Shown here piece by piece: positions 7,999 to 17,344 of a stretch of DNA of 42,299 nt (position 1 is its first letter; each line of letters opens with the position of its first letter). Location: contig JAFRNY010000010.1 in NCBI GenBank assembly GCA_017429945.1, positions 1 to 42,299 of the forward strand. The letters are read 5' to 3'. The translations under genes were made by a program, and so were the position numbers. The notes under the pieces are model-generated. The model saw only the letters and a program-made list of their open reading frames with translations. It had not been told where the DNA came from and did not search any database. Source of the stretch: Bacteroidaceae bacterium. Its GTDB lineage: Bacteria; Bacteroidota; Bacteroidia; Bacteroidales; Bacteroidaceae.

Positions 7999-8586
7999 AT
8001 GGAAAAAATCCAAGAACTCACAGAAAAGATCCGTCGCGAAGGCGTAGAAAAGGGGCAGGAAGAAGCCGCCCAGATTATTGCCAAGGCAAAGGAAGAAGCT
8101 GCGAAAATCGTGGCTGACGCACGCACACAGGCCGAAGCCATTGAGCAGCAGTCGAAAAAAGAGGCTGCCGAGCTCGACAAGAACACGCGCAGCGAACTGC
8201 GCCTCTACACCGGACAGGCACTCAACGCCCTCAAGAGCGAGATCGCTAACGTCGTGACCGACAAGATCGTAGGCCAAAGTGTCAAAGGACTTGCCGACGA
8301 CAAGAACTTCCTCGGACAGTTTGCCGTGGCTATAGCCTCACAGTGGGCCAAGAAGCAGGAGCTCGTCATCAGCAGCGAGCAAGCCGAGGCCCTCAAGGCT
8401 TACTTTGCGAAAGAAGCCAAGGAACTGCTCGACAAGGGCGTGAAGATTGAGAAGGTCAACGGCAAGCAGACTCTCTTCACCGTGCAGCCCGCCGACGGCA
8501 GCTATCGCGTAGACTTTGGCAAAGAGGAACTCGAGAGCTACTTCAAGAATTTCCTCCGCCCACAACTGATTGAAATGCTGTTCTAA
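7999..8586 (+). CDS. ntpE: V-type ATPase subunit E
   Basis: A 195-residue peripheral stalk subunit. Residues 1-70 form a long charged Ala/Glu/Lys helix (EEAAQIIAKAKEEAAKIVADAR) typical of the coiled-coil half of subunit E; residues about 75-195 form the globular end that binds the catalytic head. It opens the operon, as is usual for Bacteroidetes V-type ATPases. Its partner stalk subunit G is not found in the operon. Confidence 0.85.
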   Translation: MEKIQELTEKIRREGVEKGQEEAAQIIAKAKEEAAKIVADARTQAEAIEQQSKKEAAELDKNTRSELRLYTGQALNALKSEIANVVTDKIVGQSVKGLADDKNFLGQFAVAIASQWAKKQELVISSEQAEALKAYFAKEAKELLDKGVKIEKVNGKQTLFTVQPADGSYRVDFGKEELESYFKNFLRPQLIEMLF

Positions 8587-8589
8587 ACT

Positions 8590-8715
8590 TTAAGTTGACA
8601 AGTAAACAAGTTGACAAGTAAACAAGTTGTGTCTTAATGGCTTTGTTATCAACTATTGCAGAGATTCAACAATCAACTCGTCAACTCGTTAACCCTTCAA
8701 CTCGTTAACTAAAAG
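8590..8715. repeat. gttgacaagt-type repeats between E and DUF2764
   Basis: Copies of gttgacaagtaaacaa on the left and the inverted form tcaactcgtcaactcgttaac on the right frame a short unique centre, so the spacer can form a long stem. The same family fills the A-B spacer. No promoter box seen. Confidence 0.7.
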
Positions 8716-8717
8716 AT

Positions 8718-9560
8718 ATGGCAAACTACTATTGTTTCATGGCAGGCCTGCCGACGGTAAAGCTCACTGATGCACAGCCGCAGCAGTCGCTCCTTCAGCT
8801 TAAGGAGGAACTGGCCGACGTGCTCGAGCCACAAGACGCCCGGCTGATGCAGCGCTACTTCATGCGCTTCGACTGCGAGAACCTTGCGACACTGCTCGCC
8901 GACGAGGCCGCCGAAATCGACCAACGTGGCAACTACGACCGCGAAGCCCTGAGCCTGCTCATCGAAGAGGCACGACAGACGGACAGCGCCGTAAAGGGCT
9001 TCCCTGCCTTCATGGCTGACTTCGTGCGCGACTACGACGCCCACGCCGGCCAAACCAACTGGTTCGCACGCGACGCAGCACTGCTCGCCTACTACAACTA
9101 TGCCCGCGAGTGCCCCAACGCGATGATGGCCGATTGGTATAGCCTCAACTTCAATATCCTCAATATCCTCACTGCACTAATAGCCCGCCGACAGGGCTGG
9201 GCGCTCGAAAACTATGTGCAAGGCGACGGACCCGTCGTAGAAGCACTGCTGAAGCAGTCCACACAAGCTGATTTCGGACTCAACGGCGAGCTCGACTACA
9301 TGAAGGATCTCATGCAGGCTGCCGATACGACCGACCCCGTTGAGAAAGAGCGACAGATCGACGGACTGCGCTGGAACTGGCTCGAGGACAAGACGTTCTT
9401 CGAACCGTTCGACATCACAGCGCTCTTCGCATACGTCGTGCGCAACGAAATCCTCGAGCGTTGGGCTCTACTCGATCCGGAACAAGGCCGCGAACGCTTC
9501 ACCCAGATAATCGAAAACCTGAGAGGCGAAGCCAAAGTGCCAGAAGAATTTTTAAGATAA
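8718..9560 (+). CDS. DUF2764 protein, probable V-ATPase subunit C equivalent
   Basis: A 280-residue, helix-rich, acidic soluble protein (MANYYCFMAGLPTVKLTD) of the DUF2764 family, which is found inside Bacteroidetes V-ATPase operons. Its position between E and A is where a C-type (central-stalk adaptor) subunit is often encoded, and no separate subunit C gene is present, so a C-like role is the natural inference. There is no signal peptide or membrane span. The family name is from recognition of context and length. Confidence 0.75.
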   Translation: MANYYCFMAGLPTVKLTDAQPQQSLLQLKEELADVLEPQDARLMQRYFMRFDCENLATLLADEAAEIDQRGNYDREALSLLIEEARQTDSAVKGFPAFMADFVRDYDAHAGQTNWFARDAALLAYYNYARECPNAMMADWYSLNFNILNILTALIARRQGWALENYVQGDGPVVEALLKQSTQADFGLNGELDYMKDLMQAADTTDPVEKERQIDGLRWNWLEDKTFFEPFDITALFAYVVRNEILERWALLDPEQGRERFTQIIENLRGEAKVPEEFLR

Positions 9561-9600
9561 TTCATAATTCATAATTTTCAATTCATAATTATAAGGCCAA
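9561..9600. repeat. aattcataatt repeats left of the four-helix gene
   Basis: Four near-copies of aattcataatt directly follow the DUF2764 stop. Related repeats in the opposite orientation stand at 9955-9992, so the four-helix-bundle gene is framed by inverted copies. Confidence 0.65.
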
Positions 9601-9620
9601 TAGAGGATAATATCATTGCG

Positions 9621-9911
9621 ATGAAGAGTAAATCTTTCGCTGTGAAATGCATCAGATTGCGCACTTATCTTTGTGAACAGAAACATGAATTTGATTTGTC
9701 CCGGCAACTTCTTCGAAGCGGAACCAGTATTGGTGCCAATGTGAAGGAAGCTTTAAGAGGCCAATCTCGGCCTGACTTTGGTTCGAAGATGAACATAGCT
9801 TTAAAAGAAGCTAGCGAGAGCGAATATTGGATTGAATTATTGATAGAAACTTCATATATCAGACCAGAACAAGGAGATAGCTTGCTCAATGAATGTAGAG
9901 AAATCATTTAG
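9621..9911 (+). CDS. Four-helix-bundle (S23/IVS-like) protein
   Basis: A 96-residue protein of the four-helix-bundle family first found inside 23S rRNA intervening sequences. Family marks are FAVKCIRL near the start, LLRSGTSIGANVKEA in the middle (residues about 31-45) and the acidic, aromatic ESEYWIELL (about 66-74). Members fold like the accessory protein Avd of diversity-generating retroelements, and their cellular role is unknown. Here it sits inside the V-ATPase operon, between DUF2764 and subunit A. It is clearly more AT-rich than either neighbour and is flanked by aattcataatt repeats, so it looks like a later insertion. It has the same orientation as the operon and leaves no broken gene. 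No reverse transcriptase or rRNA gene is nearby. Confidence 0.85.
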   Translation: MKSKSFAVKCIRLRTYLCEQKHEFDLSRQLLRSGTSIGANVKEALRGQSRPDFGSKMNIALKEASESEYWIELLIETSYIRPEQGDSLLNECREII

Positions 9912-9954
9912 TTATTGACCAGCATCGTTAAATCTACGTTCAACCAGCCAACTC

Positions 9955-9992
9955 CTTAATTATGAATTATGAATTAATAATTGTGAATTAAA
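9955..9992. repeat. Inverted aattcataatt repeats before subunit A
   Basis: Reads ttaattatgaattatgaatt and then a diverged copy, ending 4 bases before the subunit A start codon. It is the reverse orientation of the repeats at 9561-9600. Confidence 0.65.
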
Positions 9993-9996
9993 TAAA

Positions 9997-11736
9997 ATGA
10001 CTAAAGGAACAGTTAGCGGCGTTATCGCAAACATGGTAACGCTTCGCGTGGACGGGCCAGTGAAGCAGGGTGAGATCTGCTATATCGAGACCGGCGGCGA
10101 CCGCCTCATGAGCGAGGTCATCAAGGTCATCGGACAGGACGTCTACGTGCAGGTATTCGAGAGCACCCGCGGCCTGAAAGTAGGTGCCACGGCCGAATTC
10201 ACAGGCCACATGCTCGAAGTGCAGCTCGCACCAGGCATGCTCAGTAAGAACTTCGACGGTCTGCAGAACGACCTCGACAAGATGGAGGGCGTATTCCTCA
10301 AGCGCGGACAGTACACCGACCCGCTCGACCGCGAACGCCTTTGGGACTTCGAGCCCATCGTGAAGGCTGGCGACAAAGTCATCGCCAGCGACTGGCTCGG
10401 CAAGGTCGAGGAGAACCACCAGCCGCTGAAAATCATGGCACCCTTCCAGATGAAGGGCACGGCTACGGTCAAGAGCATCGCCAAGGCTGGCAAGTACAAG
10501 GTCGACGACACCATCGCCACGCTGACCCTCGAGGACGGCACCGACCTCGACGTCAACATGATCCAGCACTGGCCCGTGAAGTTCGCCATGACCAACTACC
10601 GTGAGAAGCCCCGTCCCTTCAAGCTCCTTGAGACCAGCGTGCGCACCATCGACACCTTCAACCCCATCGTCGAGGGCGGAACGGGCTTCATCCCCGGTCC
10701 CTTCGGTACGGGTAAGACGGTGCTGCAGCACGCCATCTCCAAGCAGGCCGAGGCCGACATCGTGATCATCGCCGCCTGCGGTGAGCGCGCAAACGAGGTC
10801 GTGGAAATCTTCACCGAGTTCCCCGAACTCGACGACCCCCACACCGGCCGCAAGCTGATGGAGCGTACCATCATCATCGCCAACACCTCTAACATGCCTG
10901 TGGCAGCCCGTGAGGCTTCTGTCTATACGGCTATGACCATGGCCGAGTACTACCGCTCGATGGGTCTGCGTGTCCTGCTCATGGCCGACTCCACTTCTCG
11001 TTGGGCACAGGCTCTGCGCGAGATGTCCAACCGTATGGAAGAGCTGCCTGGTCCCGATGCCTTCCCGATGGACCTTTCCGCTTTGATCTCCAACTTCTAC
11101 GGTCGTGCCGGCTACGTCTATCTGAACAATGGCCAGACCGGTTCCATCACCTTCCTCGGAACGGTGTCGCCTGCCGGCGGTAACCTGAAGGAGCCCGTCA
11201 CCGAAAGCACCAAGAAGGTGGCTCGCTGCTTCTACGGACTGGAGCAGGAGCGCGCCGACAAGAAACGCTATCCCGCCGTCAACCCCATCGACTCCTACTC
11301 CAAGTACCTCGAATATCCCGAGTTCGCTGCCTACATCAAAGAGCACATCAACGAAGAGTGGATCCCGAAGGTGCTGGCACTGAAGACCCGCATGCAGCGC
11401 GGTAAGGAAATCGCCGAGCAGATCAACATCCTCGGTGATGACGGCGTACCCGTAGACTACCACGTAACGTTCTGGAAGTCAGAGGTCATCGACTACGTCA
11501 TACTCCAGCAGGACGCCTTCGACGAGGTCGATGCCGTGACACCGCTCGAGCGCCAGGAAGAGATTCTCAACATGGTCACCACCATCTGCGAACGCGACTT
11601 CCAGTTCGACACCTTCCTCGAAGCCACCGACTTCTTCCGCAAGCTCATCAACCTGTGCAAGCAGTGGAACTACTCGGTCTACAAGAGCGAACAGTACTAC
11701 GACTTCAAACGTCAGATAGAGGAATTCATTAAATAA
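9997..11736 (+). CDS. ntpA: V-type ATPase catalytic subunit A
   Basis: A 579-residue catalytic subunit that hydrolyses or makes ATP in the soluble head. The Walker A motif GPFGTGKT lies at residues 234-241. The stretch LLMADSTSRWAQALRE is the family's Walker B and signature region, and the extra 'non-homologous' domain that distinguishes A from F-type beta lies before the P-loop. Length matches the family. Codon use and GC fit the other ATPase genes. The start is the first ATG after the repeat; MTKGTVSGVIANMVTLRV aligns with the expected N-terminal beta barrel. Confidence 0.95.
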   Translation: MTKGTVSGVIANMVTLRVDGPVKQGEICYIETGGDRLMSEVIKVIGQDVYVQVFESTRGLKVGATAEFTGHMLEVQLAPGMLSKNFDGLQNDLDKMEGVFLKRGQYTDPLDRERLWDFEPIVKAGDKVIASDWLGKVEENHQPLKIMAPFQMKGTATVKSIAKAGKYKVDDTIATLTLEDGTDLDVNMIQHWPVKFAMTNYREKPRPFKLLETSVRTIDTFNPIVEGGTGFIPGPFGTGKTVLQHAISKQAEADIVIIAACGERANEVVEIFTEFPELDDPHTGRKLMERTIIIANTSNMPVAAREASVYTAMTMAEYYRSMGLRVLLMADSTSRWAQALREMSNRMEELPGPDAFPMDLSALISNFYGRAGYVYLNNGQTGSITFLGTVSPAGGNLKEPVTESTKKVARCFYGLEQERADKKRYPAVNPIDSYSKYLEYPEFAAYIKEHINEEWIPKVLALKTRMQRGKEIAEQINILGDDGVPVDYHVTFWKSEVIDYVILQQDAFDEVDAVTPLERQEEILNMVTTICERDFQFDTFLEATDFFRKLINLCKQWNYSVYKSEQYYDFKRQIEEFIK

Positions 11737-11893
11737 GTTGACAAGTAAATAAGTTGACGAGTAGACAAGGTGATTCTCTATGAAATCACCGTCGCACGTC
11801 AAGAAACCAAGCATCAACTCGTCAACTTGTTAACTCGTCAACTTGTCAACTTGTTAACTCGTCAACTTGTTAACTCGTCAACTATATAAAACT
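11737..11893. repeat. gttgacgagt/aactcgtcaac repeats between A and B
   Basis: The left part has gttgacaagtaaataagttgacgag; the right part has at least six inverted copies of aactcgtcaacttgtt. A small stem GGTGATT/AATCACC lies at the centre. The whole spacer can fold into a long imperfect hairpin, yet no T-run terminator or promoter box is visible. Confidence 0.75.
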
Positions 11894-13216
11894 ATGGCAC
11901 AAGCATTTCAGAAAATCTATACAAAGATCAGCCAGATCACGAAAGCTACCTGCTCGCTCAAGGCGACGGGCGTAGGCTACGATGAGCTGGCCACCATCGA
12001 CGGCAAATTGGCGCAGGTGGTGAAGATTATGGGTGACGATATCACCCTGCAGGTGTTCGAAGGCACAGGCGGTATTCCCACTAACGCCGAAGTCGTATTC
12101 CTCGGCAAGGCCCCGACGCTGAAGGTCAGCGATCAGCTGGCCGGCCGCTTCTTCAACGCCTACGGACAGCCTATCGACGGCGGACCTGCCATCGAGGGTA
12201 AGGAAGTGGAAATCGGCGGACCTTCGGTCAACCCCGTACGCCGCAAGCAGCCCAGCGAGCTCATCGCCACGGGTATAGCTGGTATCGACTTGAACAACAC
12301 GCTCGTCTCCGGTCAGAAGATTCCTTTCTTCGCCGACCCCGACCAGCCCTTCAACGAGGTCATGGCTATGGTGGCCCTGCGCGCTAAGGTCGACAAGATC
12401 ATCCTCGGCGGTATGGGTATGACCAACGACGACTACTACTTCTTCCGCAACACATTCTCCAACGCCGGCGCCCTCGACCGCATCATATCGTTCATGAACA
12501 CCACCGAGGACCCCGCCGTAGAGCGTCTGCTGATTCCCGACATGGCCCTGACGGCTGCCGAATACTTCGCTGTGGAGAAGCACGAGACAGTGCTCGTACT
12601 GCTCACCGACATGACCTCCTACGCCGACTCGCTCTCCATCGTGTCGAACCGTATGGATCAGATTCCCTCGAAGGACTCCATGCCTGGCTCGCTCTATTCC
12701 GACCTGGCCAAGATCTACGAGAAGGCCGTGCAGTTCCCCGAGAGCGCAGGTGGCGGCTCCATCACCATCATCGCCGTGACAACCCTCTCGGGCGGCGACA
12801 TCACACACGCCGTGCCAGATAACACGGGTTACATCACCGAGGGTCAGCTCTACCTGCGCCGCGACTCCGACATCGGCAAGGTCATCGTAGACCCCTTCCG
12901 TTCGCTCTCACGTCTGAAGCAGCTCGTAGCCGGAAAGAAGACGCGCAAGGACCACTCACAGGTCATGAACGCAGCTATCCGCTTGTACTCCGACGCCGCC
13001 AACGCCAAGACCAAGCTCGAGAACGGTTTCGACCTCACCGACTACGACAACCGCTGCCTCGATTTCGCCAAGGACTACGCCACGGCAATCCTGGCCATCG
13101 ACGTCAACGTCGACACCACCGAGATGCTCGACGTCACGTGGAAGCTCTTCCGCAAGTACTTCAAGCTCGAGGAGGTCAACATCAAGAAGGAGTTCACCGA
13201 CATTTACTGGAAATAG
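11894..13216 (+). CDS. ntpB: V-type ATPase regulatory subunit B
   Basis: A 440-residue non-catalytic nucleotide-binding subunit that alternates with A in the hexameric head. The start MAQAFQKIYTKI is preferred; the upstream ATG at 11867 lies in repeat DNA and adds only MLTRQLYKT. The family stretch NRMDQIPSKDSMPGSLYSDL is present (here after SIVS), and the classic Walker A is absent, as expected for B. Same orientation as A and D. Confidence 0.95.
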   Translation: MAQAFQKIYTKISQITKATCSLKATGVGYDELATIDGKLAQVVKIMGDDITLQVFEGTGGIPTNAEVVFLGKAPTLKVSDQLAGRFFNAYGQPIDGGPAIEGKEVEIGGPSVNPVRRKQPSELIATGIAGIDLNNTLVSGQKIPFFADPDQPFNEVMAMVALRAKVDKIILGGMGMTNDDYYFFRNTFSNAGALDRIISFMNTTEDPAVERLLIPDMALTAAEYFAVEKHETVLVLLTDMTSYADSLSIVSNRMDQIPSKDSMPGSLYSDLAKIYEKAVQFPESAGGGSITIIAVTTLSGGDITHAVPDNTGYITEGQLYLRRDSDIGKVIVDPFRSLSRLKQLVAGKKTRKDHSQVMNAAIRLYSDAANAKTKLENGFDLTDYDNRCLDFAKDYATAILAIDVNVDTTEMLDVTWKLFRKYFKLEEVNIKKEFTDIYWK

Positions 13217-13340
13217 TGGACCCTCCCCCCGCCCTCCCTTGTAGGGAGGGGGTGGTCACTCTCAAGAAATGACTCAAATTAGTAACCAATAGCAAAAGTA
13301 TCTACTCCCCGCCCTACAAGGGAGGGGCAGGGGGGTGGGT
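13217..13340. repeat. G/C-tract palindromic element between B and D
   Basis: The left arm (gaccctccccccgccctccc) pairs with the right arm (gggaggggcaggggggtgggtc), about 30 bases each with a few mismatches. Each arm also contains a local stem (CCCTCCC-ttgta-GGGAGGG on the left). The right arm closely resembles 32727-32768 inside porZ, and a related element lies in the methyltransferase gene at 38014-38112. Confidence 0.75.
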
Positions 13341-13348
13341 CCTATCTT

Positions 13349-14032
13349 ATGGCTATCAAATTTCAATACAACAAGACATCGCTCCAGCAGATCGAGAAGC
13401 AACTCAAGATGCGACAGCGTACGCTCCCTATCATCAAGAATAAGGAGACCGCGCTGCGCCTTGAGGTGAAGAAATGCAAGGAAGAGGTGACGGCGTTGGA
13501 GGCCAAGCTGCAAGAACAGATTGCCGGCTATGAGCGTATGTACGCCCTGTGGGGCGAGTTCGACGCATCGCTGGTAGAGCTGAAGGACGTCGAGATGGAT
13601 GTTAAGAAGGTTGCGGGCGTACGCGTACCTATCCTCACTAACATCAAGCTCGAGGCCAAGCCCTTCGGCATCTTCAGCGCTCCGAAGTGGTACTTCGACG
13701 GCATCAACCTGCTCAACGGCCTGGCCAAGACAGCCGTAGAGCGAGAGTTTGCCGTCGCCAAGCAAGACCTGCTTGACCACGCCCGCCGCAAGACGACGCA
13801 GAAGGTCAACCTCTTCGAGAAGGTGCAGATTCCCGGCTTCCAGGAAGCGGTGCGCAAGATCAAGCGATTCATGGAGGACGAGGAGAACCTCTCCAAGTCC
13901 AGCCAGAAGATTCTGAAGTCGCTGCAAGAGAAGCGTCGCGATGCCGACGGCAACGGCATTGACGATGCCGACGATGCCGCAGCCACGGCCGCTGCCCTGA
14001 GCGCGCAGATGAAGGAAGGAGGTGACGTATGA
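13349..14032 (+). CDS. ntpD: V-type ATPase subunit D
   Basis: A 227-residue central rotor shaft. It is helical throughout, with long N-terminal and C-terminal helices that would pair as a coiled coil; KFQYNKTSLQQIEKQL at the start is typical of the family. The tail after about residue 200 is an unusual Asp/Ala-rich stretch (DADGNGIDDADDAAATAAA). Its stop overlaps the next start (ATGA at 14029-14032), so D and I are translationally coupled. Its usual partner subunit F is missing. Confidence 0.9.
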   Translation: MAIKFQYNKTSLQQIEKQLKMRQRTLPIIKNKETALRLEVKKCKEEVTALEAKLQEQIAGYERMYALWGEFDASLVELKDVEMDVKKVAGVRVPILTNIKLEAKPFGIFSAPKWYFDGINLLNGLAKTAVEREFAVAKQDLLDHARRKTTQKVNLFEKVQIPGFQEAVRKIKRFMEDEENLSKSSQKILKSLQEKRRDADGNGIDDADDAAATAAALSAQMKEGGDV

Positions 14033-15846
14033 TAGAGAAAATGAAAAAGCTCACATTCCTGGTCTACCACCGGGAATACGACGATTTCCTGCACCGGCTG
14101 CAGGAGCTCGGCGTCATGCACGTCGAAGGCGGAGCGCTTGCCGACAGACAATCCGATGCCGTAGCTGCCGACATGGCAGAGATACGCCGCATCGACGCCC
14201 TCCAGAAACACATGGAAGACGTGGTGCTGCCTAAGGGCGAGCCCATATCTCCAGCCGACACTGCCGCCGCCAGCAACTGCGTAGCAGAGATGGAAGCTGC
14301 CTTTGCACGGCAGACTGAGCTCACCCGGCGCCAAGCCGAGCTGGCCGAACAGATTGCGCTCATGGAACCCTGGGGTGAGTTTGACCCTGCCGATGTGCGC
14401 GCTCAGTTGGCCAAAGCCGGCTGCGAGATGCGCTTCTTCACTGCACCTGCCAAGACTTTCAAGAAGGAAATAGAGCCCAACTTCACCGTTGAGGCAATCA
14501 ATGACGTCAAAGGCACAACCTACTTTGTAGCTATCGACCACGATGAGCAGCAGGAAATTCCTGCCACGCCCGTCACCCTGCCCGAGGCTGCCCTCAGCGC
14601 ACTACGCGCAGAGCATGACAGCGTAACCGCCGCCCTGGCCGAGACAACGACTCAGTTGCAACAGCTCACAGCCGCTAATAAAGCCGGACTTCAGGCCTAC
14701 CGCGAACAGCTGCAGGGTCGTATGGACTTCGACAACGTACGTTTCGGAACAGAGACCACAGCCGACGACCACCTGATGGTGCTCCGCGGATGGTTGCCCG
14801 CCAAAGACGAGGCCAAGCTGCAAGCAGCCTTCGCCGACAGCGGAGCGTGGTTTGAGATTGCCGACCCACAGCCGGGCGACGACATCCCCATCTGTCTGAA
14901 GAACAACCGTTTCTTCCGCCTCTTCGAGATGTTCACAGAGCTCTATATGCTGCCTAAGTACAACGAGCTCGACCTCACGCCCTTCCTGGCGCCCTTCTAC
15001 ATCCTCTTCTTCGGACTGTGCCTGGGCGACTCGGGCTACGGACTATTCATCACGCTGGCCGTGCTGGCAGTGAAGTATTTCAAGAAAGACCTCAGCCAGA
15101 GCATGAAGGCAGCCATGAACCTGCTGCTCATACTCGGACTCTCGGCCTTCTTCTGCGGCCTGCTCTCGGGCGCCTTCTTCGGCTTCAACCTCTACGACCT
15201 GAACGTGCCGCTGTTCGACCGCATCGGCAATGTCGTGCGCCTGGACAACAGCCAGATGTTCAACCTCTCGCTCATCCTCGGCTTCATCCAGATCATCTTC
15301 GGTATGTGTCTGAAGGCTTACAACCAGACTATCCAGTTCGGTTTCCGATACTCGCTGGCCACCATAGGCTGGATGATGGTCATCCTCTCGCTGGCCGTCA
15401 CGCTGCTCATGCCCGCCTACTCGGGCATCTCCAAGTGGTTCACCTACGCCGGCCTGCTGATAGCTTTCTGCTACAACAGCCCCGAGCGCTACGAGAAGAA
15501 CCCCGCCACCGGCTTCCTCATCAACGTAGGCACGGGCCTGTGGGACGCTTACAACACTGCCACCGGCATGCTCGGCGATATGCTCTCGTACGTCCGTCTG
15601 TTTGCTCTAGGACTCTCGGGCGGCATCCTCGCTACAGTCTTCGACAGTCTGGCCACAGGCTTGGCTCCGGACAATGCCGTGCTCGGTCCCATCGTCATGG
15701 TGCTCATCTTCGTCGTAGGCCACGCCCTGAACATGTTCATGAACGTCCTCGGCGCCTTTGTCCACCCGATGCGTCTGACCTTCGTAGAGTTCTTCAAGAA
15801 CGCCGGCTACGAGGGCGGCGGTAGCGCCTACAGGCCGTTTAAGTGA
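14029..15846 (+). CDS. ntpI: V-type ATPase membrane subunit I (a-type)
   Basis: A 605-residue stator subunit. Residues 1-310 are soluble and helical and contact the peripheral stalks; residues about 318-585 hold a cluster of seven or so membrane spans (for example FYILFFGLCLGDSGYGLF). The essential arginine of ion translocation is most likely Arg523 in LSYVRLFALGLSGG. The start is fixed by the 4-base overlap with D. Confidence 0.93.
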   Translation: MIEKMKKLTFLVYHREYDDFLHRLQELGVMHVEGGALADRQSDAVAADMAEIRRIDALQKHMEDVVLPKGEPISPADTAAASNCVAEMEAAFARQTELTRRQAELAEQIALMEPWGEFDPADVRAQLAKAGCEMRFFTAPAKTFKKEIEPNFTVEAINDVKGTTYFVAIDHDEQQEIPATPVTLPEAALSALRAEHDSVTAALAETTTQLQQLTAANKAGLQAYREQLQGRMDFDNVRFGTETTADDHLMVLRGWLPAKDEAKLQAAFADSGAWFEIADPQPGDDIPICLKNNRFFRLFEMFTELYMLPKYNELDLTPFLAPFYILFFGLCLGDSGYGLFITLAVLAVKYFKKDLSQSMKAAMNLLLILGLSAFFCGLLSGAFFGFNLYDLNVPLFDRIGNVVRLDNSQMFNLSLILGFIQIIFGMCLKAYNQTIQFGFRYSLATIGWMMVILSLAVTLLMPAYSGISKWFTYAGLLIAFCYNSPERYEKNPATGFLINVGTGLWDAYNTATGMLGDMLSYVRLFALGLSGGILATVFDSLATGLAPDNAVLGPIVMVLIFVVGHALNMFMNVLGAFVHPMRLTFVEFFKNAGYEGGGSAYRPFK

Positions 15847-15885
15847 AGAATGAAGAATGAAAAGTGAAGAATGAGAATCACCTTT
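15844..15885. repeat. gaagaatga repeats between I and K
   Basis: Four near-copies of gaagaatga/aaaagtgaagaatga directly follow the subunit I stop. The inverted form (ttttcacttttcattttt) occurs at about 28003-28035. K starts 55 bases later. Confidence 0.6.
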
Positions 15886-15909
15886 CTATATCAGTAAAAA
15901 GTAAAATAA

Positions 15910-16407
<498 letters not shown>

Positions 16408-16430
16408 TTTCTGCAACGAACGATAACCCA

Positions 16431-16470
16431 CGAGCCCCCGAGCCACAGCGCCTGGGGGCTCGTTTGTTTT
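16431..16470 (+). terminator. Terminator of the V-ATPase operon
   Basis: A perfect 9-base stem, CGAGCCCCC/GGGGGCTCG, with a 14-base loop is followed by TTTGTTTT. It lies 24 bases past the subunit K stop. Confidence 0.9.
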
Positions 16471-16570
16471 CTGTTGGGCATACCTTAGAATGCGTGCATT
16501 TCCCCCTCTGCGATAGGGAAAGTCTCTACCAATTTAGGACAAATCCTTCGCCTGCCTAAGAGTTAACGCC

Positions 16571-16578
16571 TACCTTTG
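16571..16578 (+). promoter_or_regulatory. Promoter -7 box of the barrel-protein gene
   Basis: TACCTTTG, a perfect match followed by CCACAGC, lies 30 bases upstream of the chosen start at 16609. This argues against the longer frame starting at 16576. Confidence 0.65.
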
Positions 16579-16608
16579 CCACAGCAAATCACAAAAAGCG
16601 TTACCACT

Positions 16609-17340
16609 ATGAAGCAGATTATCCTTACCCTCGCCTGCTGCCTCGCCACGCTGACCGCAGCAGCCCAATATCGCCCGGGCTATCGCATCGAGCGCCCGCG
16701 CACCGTTCACGTCGCACGCACCCCGGCACCCCCATCTCCCATCAGCAATCGATACCGCAGTCGCTACGATGGGCGCTATGCCAGCGGCTTCCGCTACAAC
16801 GATGCCTACTTCGGCCTGCGCCTGGGCATGAGCCTGGCCTCTGTTCGCACTGCAGACCCTTATCTCGACGGCGGCCGCGTAAAAGCAGGCCTTAACATCG
16901 GTGCCGTGGGCGGCTTCCAACTTGGCCGCTACACTCCACTCTACCTCGAGACGGGCCTCTACTATCACGAGAAAGGCGGGCGCGGACGCTCCGACGGCTA
17001 CACCTTCACCTACGGCCTCAACTATCTCGAGGTGCCTATCCTCTTTAAATACCGAGCCGACATCACCCCTTGGACGAGCGTGCAGCCCTTCGCCGGCGTC
17101 TATGGCGCCGTAGGCGTGGCAGGCCACATCAAGGACTTCGGGCTGCGCGAGGCTTACAGCAGCTTCGACGAAGCCGGCTTCCGCCGGTGGGATGGCGGCC
17201 TACGTCTGGGTCTGGGCCTGCAGTGGCGCCACCTCTATGCCGAGATGGCCTACGACGTCGGTCTGGCCAACGTCAGCCACGACTACTTCGACAGCGCCCA
17301 CACCGACAGCTTCACAGCCACCCTTGGTGTGAATTTCTGA
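16609..17340 (+). CDS. Outer-membrane beta-barrel protein (PorT-like)
   Basis: The start at 16609 (MKQIILTLACCLATLTAAAQ) gives 243 residues with a signal peptide of about 20. The mature part has alternating aromatic/hydrophobic strands (LRLGMSLASV, LYLETGLYYHEKGG, LNYLEVPILFKY, VQPFAGVYGAVGV) ending in a strand TATLGVNF, the pattern of the outer-membrane beta-barrel domain common in Bacteroidetes. LNYLEVPILFKY is a frequent family motif. The Arg/Pro-rich stretch after the signal peptide (about 22-60) is probably periplasmic. Function unknown. Single gene with its own promoter, convergent with dacB. Confidence 0.75.
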   Translation: MKQIILTLACCLATLTAAAQYRPGYRIERPRTVHVARTPAPPSPISNRYRSRYDGRYASGFRYNDAYFGLRLGMSLASVRTADPYLDGGRVKAGLNIGAVGGFQLGRYTPLYLETGLYYHEKGGRGRSDGYTFTYGLNYLEVPILFKYRADITPWTSVQPFAGVYGAVGVAGHIKDFGLREAYSSFDEAGFRRWDGGLRLGLGLQWRHLYAEMAYDVGLANVSHDYFDSAHTDSFTATLGVNF

Positions 17341-17344
17341 TGCA

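Noticed and set aside
9621-9911. Diversity-generating retroelement accessory gene (Avd)
   Set aside because: The fold family is related, but there is no reverse transcriptase, template or variable repeat nearby.
9988-11463. 491-residue minus-strand open frame opposite V-ATPase subunit A
   Set aside because: Rich in Val/Gly/His/Asp as antisense frames are, with no recognisable domain; subunit A is certain.
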